NCBI GenBank assembly: GCA_046546235.1
Contig: JBKGYG010000023.1
Location: forward strand, 1 to 24,830
Source of the DNA: JBKGYG01 sp046546235
GTDB lineage: Bacteria; Bacillota; Clostridia; Lachnospirales; DSM-24629
Reading direction: 5' to 3'
DNA length: 24,830 bases
Positions 1-7,893 of this stretch are shown in pieces. A program made the position numbers and the translations under genes. Within the stretch, counting starts at the first letter, position 1; the number at the start of each line of letters is the position of its first letter. The notes below the pieces were generated by a model. That model was not told the origin of the DNA, did not search any database, and saw only the letters and a list, made by a program, of their open reading frames with translations.

Positions 1-3
1 TAA

Positions 4-21
4 TTAGTTTTTTAAAACTAA
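4..21. promoter_or_regulatory. Palindromic operator, probable MarR site, copy 1
   Basis: The sequence TTAGTTTTTTAAAACTAA has perfect 8-bp inverted arms around a 2-nt centre. It differs at only one base from the palindrome upstream of the marR promoter at 545-562. It lies 20 bases past the marR stop, so it probably controls the next gene to the left, outside the window, in the same regulon. That this MarR protein binds it is inferred from the repeated palindrome and its position. Confidence 0.55.
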
Positions 22-40
22 CTATATATGTAAATTTTTA

Positions 41-466
41 TTATAAATGATTGTTAATTTTCTTCAAAAACACTGCCATTTGCTCTAATTCTTCCTCTGT
101 TAAAGCTTCCTGTATTAGAATTATAAACTCTTCAATTACTTCCTCTTCAACTTTCAAAAGGTTTTTTCCTTTTTCAGTCAAATTCAAGAAGTAAACTCTA
201 CCATCTTCTGATGATTGATCCTTATTTATATATCCTTGCTCTATTAGAACTTTTACCATCGTGGATACAGATGGCCTTGTTACATTTAGCTGATTAGCTA
301 AATCCGTAAATGTTGGTTTTTCTAAATCTTTAATTACTTCTAGATAATAAAAATGATTTATAGTTAATTTTGATATTTCTTCTTTTTTAAGCAATTGCTC
401 TTTCTTTTTCTTGCCCTCATTTTCAAGATAATCATATAAGTTTTTAAGATATAATTGAACATTCAT
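41..466 (-). CDS. MarR-family transcriptional regulator
   Basis: A 141-residue protein with the winged-helix pattern of MarR regulators. The recognition-helix region reads TFTDLANQLNVTRPSVSTMV, and a charged wing (SSEDGRVYFLNLTEKG) follows. These proteins bind short palindromes as dimers and usually repress their own gene and a neighbour. The start is the ATG at 466, eight bases after GGGAAAG. A GTG three codons upstream (475) is possible but sits too close to that site. A TTGACA-17-TAATCT promoter lies upstream, with a matching palindrome just beyond it, so autoregulation is likely. The effector cannot be read from the sequence. Confidence 0.9.
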   Translation of the reverse strand: MNVQLYLKNLYDYLENEGKKKKEQLLKKEEISKLTINHFYYLEVIKDLEKPTFTDLANQLNVTRPSVSTMVKVLIEQGYINKDQSSEDGRVYFLNLTEKGKNLLKVEEEVIEEFIILIQEALTEEELEQMAVFLKKINNHL

Positions 467-501
467 ATTATTCACTTTCCCATTTAAGTTTATTTAAGGA
501 A

Positions 502-530
502 AGATTAACACTAAGAACAATCTCTGTCAA
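502..530 (-). promoter_or_regulatory. Sigma-A-type promoter of marR
   Basis: On the minus strand TTGACA (525-530) is followed by a 17-bp spacer and TAATCT (502-507). A degenerate operator half-site, TTAACACTAA on the plus strand at 505-514, overlaps the -10 side. It resembles the arm TTAAAACTAA of the full palindrome, so a bound repressor could block the promoter. Confidence 0.65.
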
Positions 531-544
531 TAGAAAAATAATAC

Positions 545-562
545 TTAGTTTGTTAAAACTAA
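545..562. promoter_or_regulatory. Palindromic operator, probable MarR site, copy 2
   Basis: TTAGTTTGTTAAAACTAA lies 14 bases upstream of the marR -35 box and matches the palindrome at 4-21 at 17 of 18 positions. Two such sites bracketing a marR gene are the usual layout for an autoregulated MarR system. Binding itself is inferred. Confidence 0.6.
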
Positions 563-613
563 TTATTTACTATTATGATTTTCACCTCAATAATAAAATA
601 CGCACTAAATATT

Positions 614-648
614 ATAAGGCCATATCCTCTATTAAGATATGGCCTTAT
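614..648 (-). terminator. Hairpin terminator after the GH9 gene
   Basis: A perfect 13-bp stem (ATAAGGCCATATC at 614-626 with its complement at 636-648) closes a 9-nt loop. It lies 8 bases past the stop of the GH9 gene. The tract after it on the minus strand (AATATTTAG) is only moderately U-rich, so termination is likely but may be incomplete. Confidence 0.65.
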
Positions 649-655
649 ATAATTA

Positions 656-2932
656 CTACTCTACATAATATGATAATACAAATACTGCTGGTGAATTCCA
701 ATATATTGTTATTTCATTTGTTGAGTAACTTGAAGTTTCATCTACATAACACTTAGCAGGTGGTAATCCTTCTAACTCTCTCAAAGCAAATGGGTCTTCA
801 AGATTTTGATTTGGGCCTCCAACTACCATTCCTGGCAAAGTCTCTCCCATTGCTATCGATGGACGATGGTGTGGATTCTCTGCTGCATTTTCTCCAAATC
901 CAGTTACATAAGAAATCGCAAGAGGATTTCGTCCTAACAAATAATGTATATGATTATATGCTGATTGCTTGTAGTCTTTATTATTTTCTAATTCATTGGC
1001 AATAATTAAATGCATAGCATTATTCATAACAGTCATATTACTTCCCCAAGGATAAAGATCTAATGATATCCTATAACCATCATCATTACTTAAAGCTTTA
1101 TACTCTTCTGCTTTATCCAAAAATGTTTCTTTTATATCATTATAAATTGAAGAATCAACATCTTCATTATCCATAGATAAATATGCAATATTGGCATAAT
1201 CACCTACATCAGCCCAACCTAATCCTTGCCATTCTTTACTAGATTCGTCTTTAAAGTAATCATGATATTTATCATCCATCGTTGCTCTATATAATTCTGC
1301 TGCTGCCCAATATCTCTCATCCCCATCTTCTGCATCTCCGTATTCTCCAGTTGATATCCCTGAAGGATTAGTGAATCCAGGAGCATTTTTATTTGCTTCA
1401 AGCCACTCCCAAGCTTTTTCAGAAGCCTCAAGACATTGTTTAGCAAACTCTGAATCTATTGGTTGATATATTCTATATGCCATTGCCATAACTGCAGCAA
1501 AATCTCCTGTAGCTGTGCCAGAAATTGGTGATAAAATTAATTCTTGGTCACCATCTTCAGGCATTACATCATCACCAACAAAAGCTGCAGTAGTAACTTT
1601 ATGATACACACCCCCTGATGAATCATCCTGCATCTTAAGCATCCATTCCAATTCATACCTTACTTCATCTAATATATCAGGTACATTATTACCGCTTTCT
1701 GGAATATCAAAATCATTATTAACTTTATCTTCCATAAAGTCATATGTTAATAATAAATCAGCAACTGCTTTAGCAGCTGGAACTGTATATCTACCATAAT
1801 CTCCTGCATCATGCCATCCACCAGTTACTTCTTTTGTATTATTAGTTCCATGGATAGTTGCTTTTTCGGTATGTGCTTCGGGATGACCCCAATCACCAGC
1901 ATACTCCTCAGTTAATTCTGTCCCACATCTTTGGTAATAGAACATTTTTAAAAGTCCATCATTTAAGTCATTATAAACATCATTTTTTATTTCAAACGAG
2001 TAAGAATCTTCAAAATCCGGAACCGAAATATAATATTCTCCTTCATCTGTAAACTCTGTAAAATCTGCATAATAAACTTCATTGCCACTCATCGCATCAT
2101 TAATTGAGTCTGTTGCTTCCCCTGTAAAAACAGTATCTCCCGTTTCATTATCTACTACATTAAAAGTACCGCCTTCACCATTAATAATTGCAATTTTTTC
2201 ATCATCAGGACGATATCCTATTTGATTAACTTGAATTTTTTTAGCATCTACATCAGTATTTTTTTCGATTTCTGAATCTTGATCACCATCTAAATTAACT
2301 ATTTTAACATTATCAATATATATAGTATGTTCCCCAATAGATTTAGAATCACCAATATTCCCAATATTAAATGCTAATCTTGCATAAGGATCCGATTCGT
2401 AATCCATTACAAATTCAAAAGTGTAAGTCTCCATTTCTGTTGTAATTGGCAAATTACTTTCTTCAAAATACCCAGTGTACTCTCCACCATTTTCTTGAAT
2501 TCTTAATTCAACTTCTCTAGGAGCTGTTGACCTCATATCTAATGAAAATTCATATCTTCTTCCCTCTAACAATTTAATATCATCCTGAAACCCTTGAACA
2601 TGCCATTCTTTAAGACCTACATCAAAGATCTCACATTTTAATTCTCCATTCTCTTCTGTTAACATTGCATCTGCAGAAGTAACAAGGACTTCCCAACCTT
2701 CAGTTCCATTTATTTCTCCATTTAATACTGCATCATTAGGTGGTCTGCTTATTGTTTCTCCGTCATCCTCCGTATCTTCGTCAAAAACAATAGTTTCTTC
2801 TTCTCCAGCCTCTGTTTGATAAGTATCACTACTAGGGTCCTTATCATTTTGCCTTGATACAATAATTGCTATAATAATACCTACAATTATTATTATGCCC
2901 CCCACAAGCCAAGCAATCCTTTTTTTGCTCAT
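656..2932 (-). CDS. Membrane-anchored GH9 glycoside hydrolase with N-terminal carbohydrate-binding module
   Basis: A 758-residue protein, probably a beta-1,4-glucanase acting on plant polysaccharide at the cell surface. Residues 8-27 form a single membrane helix, followed by an acidic linker (about 30-60). Residues 68-215 resemble a CBM4/9-type module (EGWEVLV at the start, TIYIDNVKIV at the end). Residues 231-318 look like the Ig-like CelD_N domain (KIQVNQIGYRPDD). The GH9 catalytic domain follows with GGWHDAGDYG (371-380, the paired Asp), HHRPS (688-692) and a C-terminal TNEITIYWNSPAVF with the expected acid Glu740. The ribosome site AGAGGAGG supports the start. There is no dockerin or SLH domain, so it is tethered by its own helix rather than by a cellulosome. 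Exact substrate is not determined. Confidence 0.92.
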   Translation of the reverse strand: MSKKRIAWLVGGIIIIVGIIIAIIVSRQNDKDPSSDTYQTEAGEEETIVFDEDTEDDGETISRPPNDAVLNGEINGTEGWEVLVTSADAMLTEENGELKCEIFDVGLKEWHVQGFQDDIKLLEGRRYEFSLDMRSTAPREVELRIQENGGEYTGYFEESNLPITTEMETYTFEFVMDYESDPYARLAFNIGNIGDSKSIGEHTIYIDNVKIVNLDGDQDSEIEKNTDVDAKKIQVNQIGYRPDDEKIAIINGEGGTFNVVDNETGDTVFTGEATDSINDAMSGNEVYYADFTEFTDEGEYYISVPDFEDSYSFEIKNDVYNDLNDGLLKMFYYQRCGTELTEEYAGDWGHPEAHTEKATIHGTNNTKEVTGGWHDAGDYGRYTVPAAKAVADLLLTYDFMEDKVNNDFDIPESGNNVPDILDEVRYELEWMLKMQDDSSGGVYHKVTTAAFVGDDVMPEDGDQELILSPISGTATGDFAAVMAMAYRIYQPIDSEFAKQCLEASEKAWEWLEANKNAPGFTNPSGISTGEYGDAEDGDERYWAAAELYRATMDDKYHDYFKDESSKEWQGLGWADVGDYANIAYLSMDNEDVDSSIYNDIKETFLDKAEEYKALSNDDGYRISLDLYPWGSNMTVMNNAMHLIIANELENNKDYKQSAYNHIHYLLGRNPLAISYVTGFGENAAENPHHRPSIAMGETLPGMVVGGPNQNLEDPFALRELEGLPPAKCYVDETSSYSTNEITIYWNSPAVFVLSYYVE

Positions 2933-2964
2933 AGAAATACCTCCTCTTTTTTTATTAAACTAGA

Positions 2965-3022
2965 TCAAATCGACTCCGCCACGTTCGCAACGCAATTTGT
3001 TCCAGCTACTAAAAACACGCAT
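2965..3022. other. GC-richer patch in the GH9 leader
   Basis: This stretch is about half G+C while flanking intergenic DNA is about a quarter. It includes a small dyad (CGTT-CGC-AACG) and several CG dinucleotides. It lies in the untranslated leader between an extended -10 (TGATATACT on the minus strand, -10 at 3067-3072) and the GH9 start. I cannot match it to a known riboswitch. It may be a structured leader or a dispersed repeat. Confidence 0.35.
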
Positions 3023-3126
3023 TTATAATTTTATACAGAACTAAATCAACTTATTTTACCAAATAAAGTATATCATACAATAAAATTATAATAAAGATTC
3101 TTCTTTTCTTTAATACCAACTTTTTA

Positions 3127-3840
3127 TTATGTAAGGCTAGTTTTAATAATATCTTTTACATAATTATTAATATTTTTAATCTCATCCTTAGTCATATTAT
3201 TAATATCTACTGGCTTATGAATAATCAATTCAACCTTAGTTTTTTTTATACGTCTCTTTTCTTCTAATAATTTATAACTTCCTTTTATCGTAATAGGTAC
3301 AATTTTTACTTTTGATTTAATTGCCATTTTCATACTGCCAAGTTTAAACTCTCCAATATTATCACTTTTACTTCTTGTTCCTTCAGGAAAAATCACCATT
3401 GAATTCCCTTCTTTTAAATAACTAATTCCCTTAATAATCTCTTTCATTGATTGTCTTGGATTATCCCTATCAATAAAAATACATTTTATTAATTTCATCC
3501 ATGTACTTACTATTGGAAAACTGATTAGTTCAGTTTTTGCAACAAAACCAACTGGGCAGGGAAGATATCCTAATAACAAAGGTATATCAAAGTTGCCTTG
3601 ATGATTACCAACAAATAAAACTGTTTCTTTTTCAGGTATATTTTCTAACCCATAAATAGTAACAGTAGAACCTGTTGCTTTTACCATCCTTCTAGCCCAC
3701 TTACTAACGGTAATATATAAATAGTCGCTTGCTTGTTCTGTTTTTCCTTTTTTAATTAATCTTTTATATTTTATAAGTAAAAAAATACTCCAAACTTGAT
3801 ATAAAGCAAAATATATAAACCATATAATTGTTCTCAACAT
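3127..3840 (-). CDS. plsC: 1-acyl-sn-glycerol-3-phosphate acyltransferase (PlsC family)
   Basis: A 237-residue membrane enzyme of phospholipid synthesis that adds the second acyl chain to lysophosphatidic acid to give phosphatidic acid. The catalytic HX4D motif is NHQGNFD (His80, Asp85) and the phosphate-binding motif is FPEGTR (151-156). The N-terminus is hydrophobic (residues 4-23). The chosen ATG at 3840 is preceded by AAAAGGGGAAAATT. An in-frame ATG eight codons upstream (3864) has no ribosome site and would place this SD inside the gene. The family also includes other lysophospholipid acyltransferases, so substrate is by family only. It is transcribed in the same direction as the GH9 gene but with a 194-bp gap, and shows no functional link to it. 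Confidence 0.87.
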   Translation of the reverse strand: MLRTIIWFIYFALYQVWSIFLLIKYKRLIKKGKTEQASDYLYITVSKWARRMVKATGSTVTIYGLENIPEKETVLFVGNHQGNFDIPLLLGYLPCPVGFVAKTELISFPIVSTWMKLIKCIFIDRDNPRQSMKEIIKGISYLKEGNSMVIFPEGTRSKSDNIGEFKLGSMKMAIKSKVKIVPITIKGSYKLLEEKRRIKKTKVELIIHKPVDINNMTKDEIKNINNYVKDIIKTSLT

Positions 3841-4031
3841 AATTTTCCCCTTTTCATTTTTCAATAATTAGTGAGCTTATTTTCATTTTTAGTATATCTA
3901 TTTTTAATAGTAATTTCAATTGTATTTTTCACTTTCTTACTTATTTATTTCAACATAGGAATTAATTTATTTAATAAAATAGGACAAATAATTAAATACT
4001 AGTGATAATAATTTATTTAAGGAGGAAACCA

Positions 4032-4856
4032 ATGAAAAATAAAATTGTTATTATAAGTTATATTTTAATAATTTCTTTTGTTTTTATTTCTTGTAATACT
4101 AATGAACCTGTTCAAGGTGTTGAATCTTCTATATCAGAAACAGGGGATGTTTTAAAAGTTAAAGTAACTGCTAATAAAGCAGATATAAAATCTGGATTAG
4201 ATGGTGAATCAGCAGTAATTCAAGCAACTAAAAAAGATAGTAAATTAGATGTAGTTAATGAAGTTAACGATTGGTATGCAGTACAACTTCCAGAAGAACA
4301 AGTTGGTTTTATAGAAAAGGATAAGGTTACTCCAGTTGTTCCTGACGACAACGAAACAGAAGCTCAAGGAACAGAAGATAATCCAGTAAATCAAACAGGC
4401 CCAGCTAATACACCCGGAACGGAGTCCCCTAACACAAATAATACTGAAGGAGAAAATGCTACAACTCTAACTGAAAATGAACAAGAAATGCTAAATTTAG
4501 TAAATGAAGCAAGAACGCAAAATAATGTACCCGAATTACAAGTCGATATGGAGTTAACTAGTGTAGCTAGAATTAAATCTCAAGATATGATTGATAACAG
4601 TTATTTTAGTCATAATTCACCTACTTATGGTAGTCCTTTTGATATGATGAAGAATTTTGATATCAATTACGTAAAAGGAGGAGAAAATATAGCAGGAAAT
4701 CAAGATGTTGATAGTGCTCACGAAGCATTAATGAATTCTCCAGGACACAGAAAAAATATTTTAAGCACTGATTATACGCATATTGGTATTGGTATTCAAA
4801 ACGGCGGACAATATGGAAACATGTTTACCCAGATGTTTATAAGTAAACCTCAATAA
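4032..4856 (+). CDS. SH3-CAP domain lipoprotein
   Basis: A 274-residue secreted lipoprotein. Residues 1-21 are a lipoprotein signal peptide ending FISC, with Cys21 as the lipidation site. Residues 41-103 resemble a bacterial SH3 domain (WYAVQL, VGFIEKDKV). A Pro/Thr/Asn-rich linker runs to about 145. Residues 148-272 are a CAP/SCP domain with the cavity residues YFSHNSP (His194), GENIAG (Glu218) and SPGHRKNIL (His239). CAP proteins of this YkwD-like group are common in spore-forming Firmicutes and their biochemical role is poorly defined. The start is the ATG at 4032, preceded by AAGGAGG. An ATG at 4002 in frame lacks a ribosome site. It is divergent from plsC. Confidence 0.88.
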   Translation: MKNKIVIISYILIISFVFISCNTNEPVQGVESSISETGDVLKVKVTANKADIKSGLDGESAVIQATKKDSKLDVVNEVNDWYAVQLPEEQVGFIEKDKVTPVVPDDNETEAQGTEDNPVNQTGPANTPGTESPNTNNTEGENATTLTENEQEMLNLVNEARTQNNVPELQVDMELTSVARIKSQDMIDNSYFSHNSPTYGSPFDMMKNFDINYVKGGENIAGNQDVDSAHEALMNSPGHRKNILSTDYTHIGIGIQNGGQYGNMFTQMFISKPQ

Positions 4857-4861
4857 AAAAG

Positions 4862-4891
4862 CTAAAGACCTATATTAAAGTAGGTCTTTAG
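4862..4891 (+). terminator. Hairpin terminator after the CAP gene; left end of the palindrome
   Basis: CTAAAGACCTA (4862-4872) pairs perfectly with TAGGTCTTTAG (4881-4891), an 11-bp stem. It starts 5 bases after the CAP stop codon. Because it is self-complementary it can act on both strands. The same 30 bases recur at 5174-5203. Confidence 0.7.
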
Positions 4892-5173
4892 TCAGTTTGT
4901 AGACAAAATAATAATTTAGGAATTTTCCGTAGATCCGTAGAGAAATATATATACAAAACGTTCAGGTTAAATATTTGAAGAAAAACTAAGTTCGTTCCAA
5001 TTGTTATTCCTAAACCTTAAAAACTCCCTAACGGTCAAACATTTAAGGTTTTTAACGGAATAACAATCTCCACTCACTAATTTTTTCTAATCAAATATTT
5101 AAAACATCACTTATTTGTATATATATTCCTCTACTATGTATTTATAATAATTTGACTTTGTCTACAGTCTGGA

Positions 5174-5203
5174 TAAAGACCTATATTAAAGTAGGTCTTT
5201 AGT
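5174..5203 (-). terminator. Hairpin terminator after the ABC transporter gene; right end of the palindrome
   Basis: The 30 bases are identical to 4863-4892 and form the same hairpin of about 10 bp. They directly abut the stop codon of the leftward ABC gene at 5204. Confidence 0.6.
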
Positions 5204-6991
5204 TTAACTCTGTAATTGTCGCATATTATAAAATTCACCTTTTAACTTAGTCAATTCCTCATATGTGCCTACTTCAACGCATCTTCCTTTTTTCATAACA
5301 ACAATTCGGTCTGCATCTCTTATAGTAGATAACCTATGGGCTACTATAAAAGTAGTTTTGCCTTTTATAAGATGATTCATCGCTTGTTGAACGTGATACT
5401 CAGAAATTGTATCTAGTGCAGATGTTGCTTCATCTAGTACAATAATTTTAGGATTTCTAATCATAGCCCTTGCTATAGCTATCCTTTGGCGCTGTCCTCC
5501 TGATAGTTTGCCCCCATGTTCACCAACCCTAGTCTCTAATCCTTCCGGCAAGCTATTTATAAACTCCCTAAGATTAGCTAACTCTACTACTTTTTCTATT
5601 TGTTCATTAGTTATATTATATACACCATACATAATATTATCTTTTATAGTCCCCGAAAAAAGAATATTATTTTGAGGAACAACCGATAAAAACTTGCGAT
5701 ACGACCTCAAGTCTATATTCTTCATATCCTCACCATCTAATAAAATCTTACCTTTAGTTGGATGACTATATCCAATAATCAAATTCAATATTGTAGATTT
5801 ACCAGCCCCTGATTCACCAACAAACGCAATGCATTCTCCTTCTTTAACATTTAAATCAATGTCTTTAATAACTGGTTCTTCATTTATATTATAATTAAAG
5901 CTAACATTTTCAAATTTAAAATTACCTATTACATTTTTCACTTTTCTTTTGCTTTGATTTTTCTCAATCTCATCAGCAAGCAAGATCTCTGTAACTGAAT
6001 CAATTGATTCAAAACCTTTTGCTATTTGTGGATATATATTAGTTATGCTTGCTATTTGATTAACTATTGTATTAAAAAAACCTTGATATAAAATTACATC
6101 CCCTACAGGGATCTTACCTATGTATGCTAAATATCCAGTAAATATTAAACAAATTGCTGAAAACACTTGAAATGTCACCCAACTATATGAACCAAAATAA
6201 GCAGTAATCATATCTAACTTAAATCCTTTGCTTTTTACTTTTTCAAGTTGGTTGTCTATTTTTTTTATTTCAACATTTTCTAAAGCATGTGCTCTTGTAA
6301 TAGGTATCATCTGAACCATTTCTGATACTTTAGCTGACATATCTTCTATTTCTCTACGAAATTCATTATTAGTCTGTCGAATATTTTTTCTAAATAAGAT
6401 AATAAGAAAAGATGATACCGGTATCACTCCGAGAAAAAACAAAGTAACAATATAACTTCTAGTTACTATGATAATAACAGCTACTACTATATTAATTATT
6501 GCAGGAATTAATGAGGCCATCGTTTGTCTGGATAAAAATTCTATTGCTTCTACATCTCTTAATACTTTTGATTGCAATTTACCAGCCTTTAATTCACGAT
6601 GATAAGATATAGATAATTGTTGAAGTTTCCGAACTAAACTACTTCTTAAACTAGCTTCTACCTGTCTAATTGCAATACTAAGATACTTATGATAAAGGGC
6701 ATTAAAAGGTATGTTTTGAGCGAGAACTATAATAATAACTATCAAATTCCACCAAAGCAAATTCAAGTTATTCTCATCTGGTTTGCTTACAATATTTATA
6801 ATATTTGACGTAACTAATGGCAATATCCAAACGGGTGAATTTTTTATAATATAAAAAAACAAAGAATATATAATCCTTGAAAAATTACCTTTATATAAAT
6901 GAATAAATGTCTTTAATCTACTGTTCTTATTTACTGATTTGTTTACAAATAAAGACTCAAAATATTGTTTTCTTTGCTGCTCAGTATTCAA
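5204..6991 (-). CDS. ABC exporter half-transporter (fused permease and ATPase)
   Basis: A 595-residue protein with an N-terminal membrane domain of about six helices (roughly residues 35-325) and a C-terminal ATPase. It shows Walker A GESGAGKST (392-400), Q-loop VVPQNN (Gln440), signature LSGGQ (496-500), Walker B IIVLDE (516-521), SALD D-loop and the switch histidine in AHRLST (His552). It would work as a homodimer, or with a partner, to export lipid, peptide or drug. The substrate cannot be read from the sequence. The start codon is TTG, seven bases after AGGAGG. It stands alone, with the palindromic terminator right at its stop. Confidence 0.9.
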   Translation of the reverse strand: MNTEQQRKQYFESLFVNKSVNKNSRLKTFIHLYKGNFSRIIYSLFFYIIKNSPVWILPLVTSNIINIVSKPDENNLNLLWWNLIVIIIVLAQNIPFNALYHKYLSIAIRQVEASLRSSLVRKLQQLSISYHRELKAGKLQSKVLRDVEAIEFLSRQTMASLIPAIINIVVAVIIIVTRSYIVTLFFLGVIPVSSFLIILFRKNIRQTNNEFRREIEDMSAKVSEMVQMIPITRAHALENVEIKKIDNQLEKVKSKGFKLDMITAYFGSYSWVTFQVFSAICLIFTGYLAYIGKIPVGDVILYQGFFNTIVNQIASITNIYPQIAKGFESIDSVTEILLADEIEKNQSKRKVKNVIGNFKFENVSFNYNINEEPVIKDIDLNVKEGECIAFVGESGAGKSTILNLIIGYSHPTKGKILLDGEDMKNIDLRSYRKFLSVVPQNNILFSGTIKDNIMYGVYNITNEQIEKVVELANLREFINSLPEGLETRVGEHGGKLSGGQRQRIAIARAMIRNPKIIVLDEATSALDTISEYHVQQAMNHLIKGKTTFIVAHRLSTIRDADRIVVMKKGRCVEVGTYEELTKLKGEFYNMRQLQS

Positions 6992-7126
6992 AACTGTCCC
7001 TCCTAAAGAAAAATCAATTGACTAATTAATTATTATAAAACAAAATCTACTAAAAGGCAATAAACGAGACCAGTGAAAAAGTCCTTCTTGGTCATAGCAT
7101 AACATTGCCATAGCTGCTTTTATTTC

Positions 7127-7161
7127 AATACTTGAATATATTACAATTTAATTCAAGTATT
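7127..7161. promoter_or_regulatory. Inverted repeat upstream of the DUF2512 gene
   Basis: AATACTTGAAT (7127-7137) and ATTCAAGTATT (7151-7161) are perfect 11-bp inverted arms around 13 bases. The site lies between the divergent ABC and DUF2512 genes, 83 bases before the latter. It could be an operator or a hairpin. No protein is known for it from this window. Confidence 0.4.
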
Positions 7162-7243
7162 ATATTTCTACTTTCTAGCCAAAATAATATTGAGATAAAA
7201 TAATTTTCTCTAGAATAAACAATATATGAAAGGAGAAACCCAA

Positions 7244-7690
7244 ATGAGCAAGACAACTATGGCATTAATTAGTAAATTTATATTAACTTTAATTGCTTCT
7301 TGGATTGCCTTTTCCGTAGTTGGCGATAGCACCTTTACCTTTGCGTTAATTGTTGCTATTGTTGGTACAACCATTAATTATCTATTAGGAGACTTATATG
7401 TACTTCGTAATTTTGGAAATACTATAGCGAGTATAGGAGATGGTGTTTTTGCTATTTTAGCAGCATATATTATTGGTGCCTTTGCATATGGCATTCGAAT
7501 ATCACCAACGGAATTTGCAGTATTTGGCGTTATTATTGCGTTATTTGAGTATTTTTTCCATATGTATTTGCTTGATACAAAAGAAGTAGCACCAAATAGT
7601 AATACTAAGATAAATCATTTGAATCTAGATGTTGAAATGGGAGAAGATTTTGATTTAGATTCTGCAAAAGAAGATAAAAATGATAATTAA
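7244..7690 (+). CDS. DUF2512 (YndM-like) membrane protein
   Basis: A 148-residue protein with four predicted membrane helices (about 7-25, 31-48, 60-82 and 88-109) and an acidic soluble tail (119-148). The pattern, including the NYLLGDLYVLRNFGN stretch between helices two and three, matches the DUF2512/YndM family of Firmicutes, whose function is unknown. The start is the ATG at 7244 behind AAAGGAG. An in-frame ATG at 7226 overlaps the ribosome site. It is a single gene ending before a strong bidirectional hairpin. Confidence 0.75.
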   Translation: MSKTTMALISKFILTLIASWIAFSVVGDSTFTFALIVAIVGTTINYLLGDLYVLRNFGNTIASIGDGVFAILAAYIIGAFAYGIRISPTEFAVFGVIIALFEYFFHMYLLDTKEVAPNSNTKINHLNLDVEMGEDFDLDSAKEDKNDN

Positions 7691-7740
7691 TGTGTAATTG
7701 TAAACAAGTTAGTAAACAAGCGATTTTCATATACTTGCAA

Positions 7741-7758
7741 ACAAAAAGTTCAGGTTAA
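7741..7758. repeat. 18-base motif shared with the 4862-5203 palindrome
   Basis: ACAAAAAGTTCAGGTTAA here matches ACAAAACGTTCAGGTTAA at 4953-4970 at 17 of 18 positions. In both places it lies in the gap between convergent genes, with a GTARACAA-like string upstream. This suggests the two intergenic regions carry related repeat sequence. Confidence 0.45.
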
Positions 7759-7778
7759 GTGCATTTTTTAAATTACAA

Positions 7779-7830
7779 TAAAAGGCAAAAAATCAAATAC
7801 TTGCAAGCAAGTTTTATTTTTTGCCTTTTA
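7779..7830. terminator. Bidirectional hairpin terminator
   Basis: TAAAAGGCAAAAAAT (7779-7793) pairs perfectly over 15 bp with 7816-7830. The loop holds a second small stem (ACTTG-CAAG-CAAGT). The A-rich and T-rich arms supply U tracts in both directions. It lies between the convergent DUF2512 and CotH genes and can end both transcripts. Confidence 0.75.
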
Positions 7831-7893
7831 TACATAGTATATACATATCTATTTAACATAATTTGTACAGATTTTATAATCTACAATAAAAAA

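Larger units (their letters stand above)
4862..5203. repeat. 342-bp imperfect palindrome between convergent genes
   Basis: The left and right halves are inverted copies around a centre near 5032. Matching pairs include TGTAGACAAA (4898-4907 with 5157-5166), a 21-base block matching at 20 positions (4937-4957 with 5114-5134), TTAAATATTTGA (4967-4978 with 5091-5102), ATTGTTATTCC (5000-5010 with 5057-5067) and AAACCTTAAA (5012-5021 with 5042-5051). Both ends carry the same terminator hairpin, as an exact 30-bp repeat at 4863-4892 and 5174-5203. It fills the whole gap between the CAP gene and the ABC gene. I see no open reading frame of note in it. It could be a miniature inverted-repeat element or an inverted duplication of a terminator region. 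Confidence 0.75.

Noticed and set aside
1219..1446. Minus-strand open frame inside the GH9 gene
   Set aside because: It lies wholly within a well-supported GH9 catalytic domain in another frame, with no ribosome site and no recognisable domain.
4862..5203. CRISPR array suggested by the repeated 30-base unit
   Set aside because: There are only two copies, each a terminator hairpin, 281 bases apart, and the DNA between them is itself palindromic, not spacer-like.
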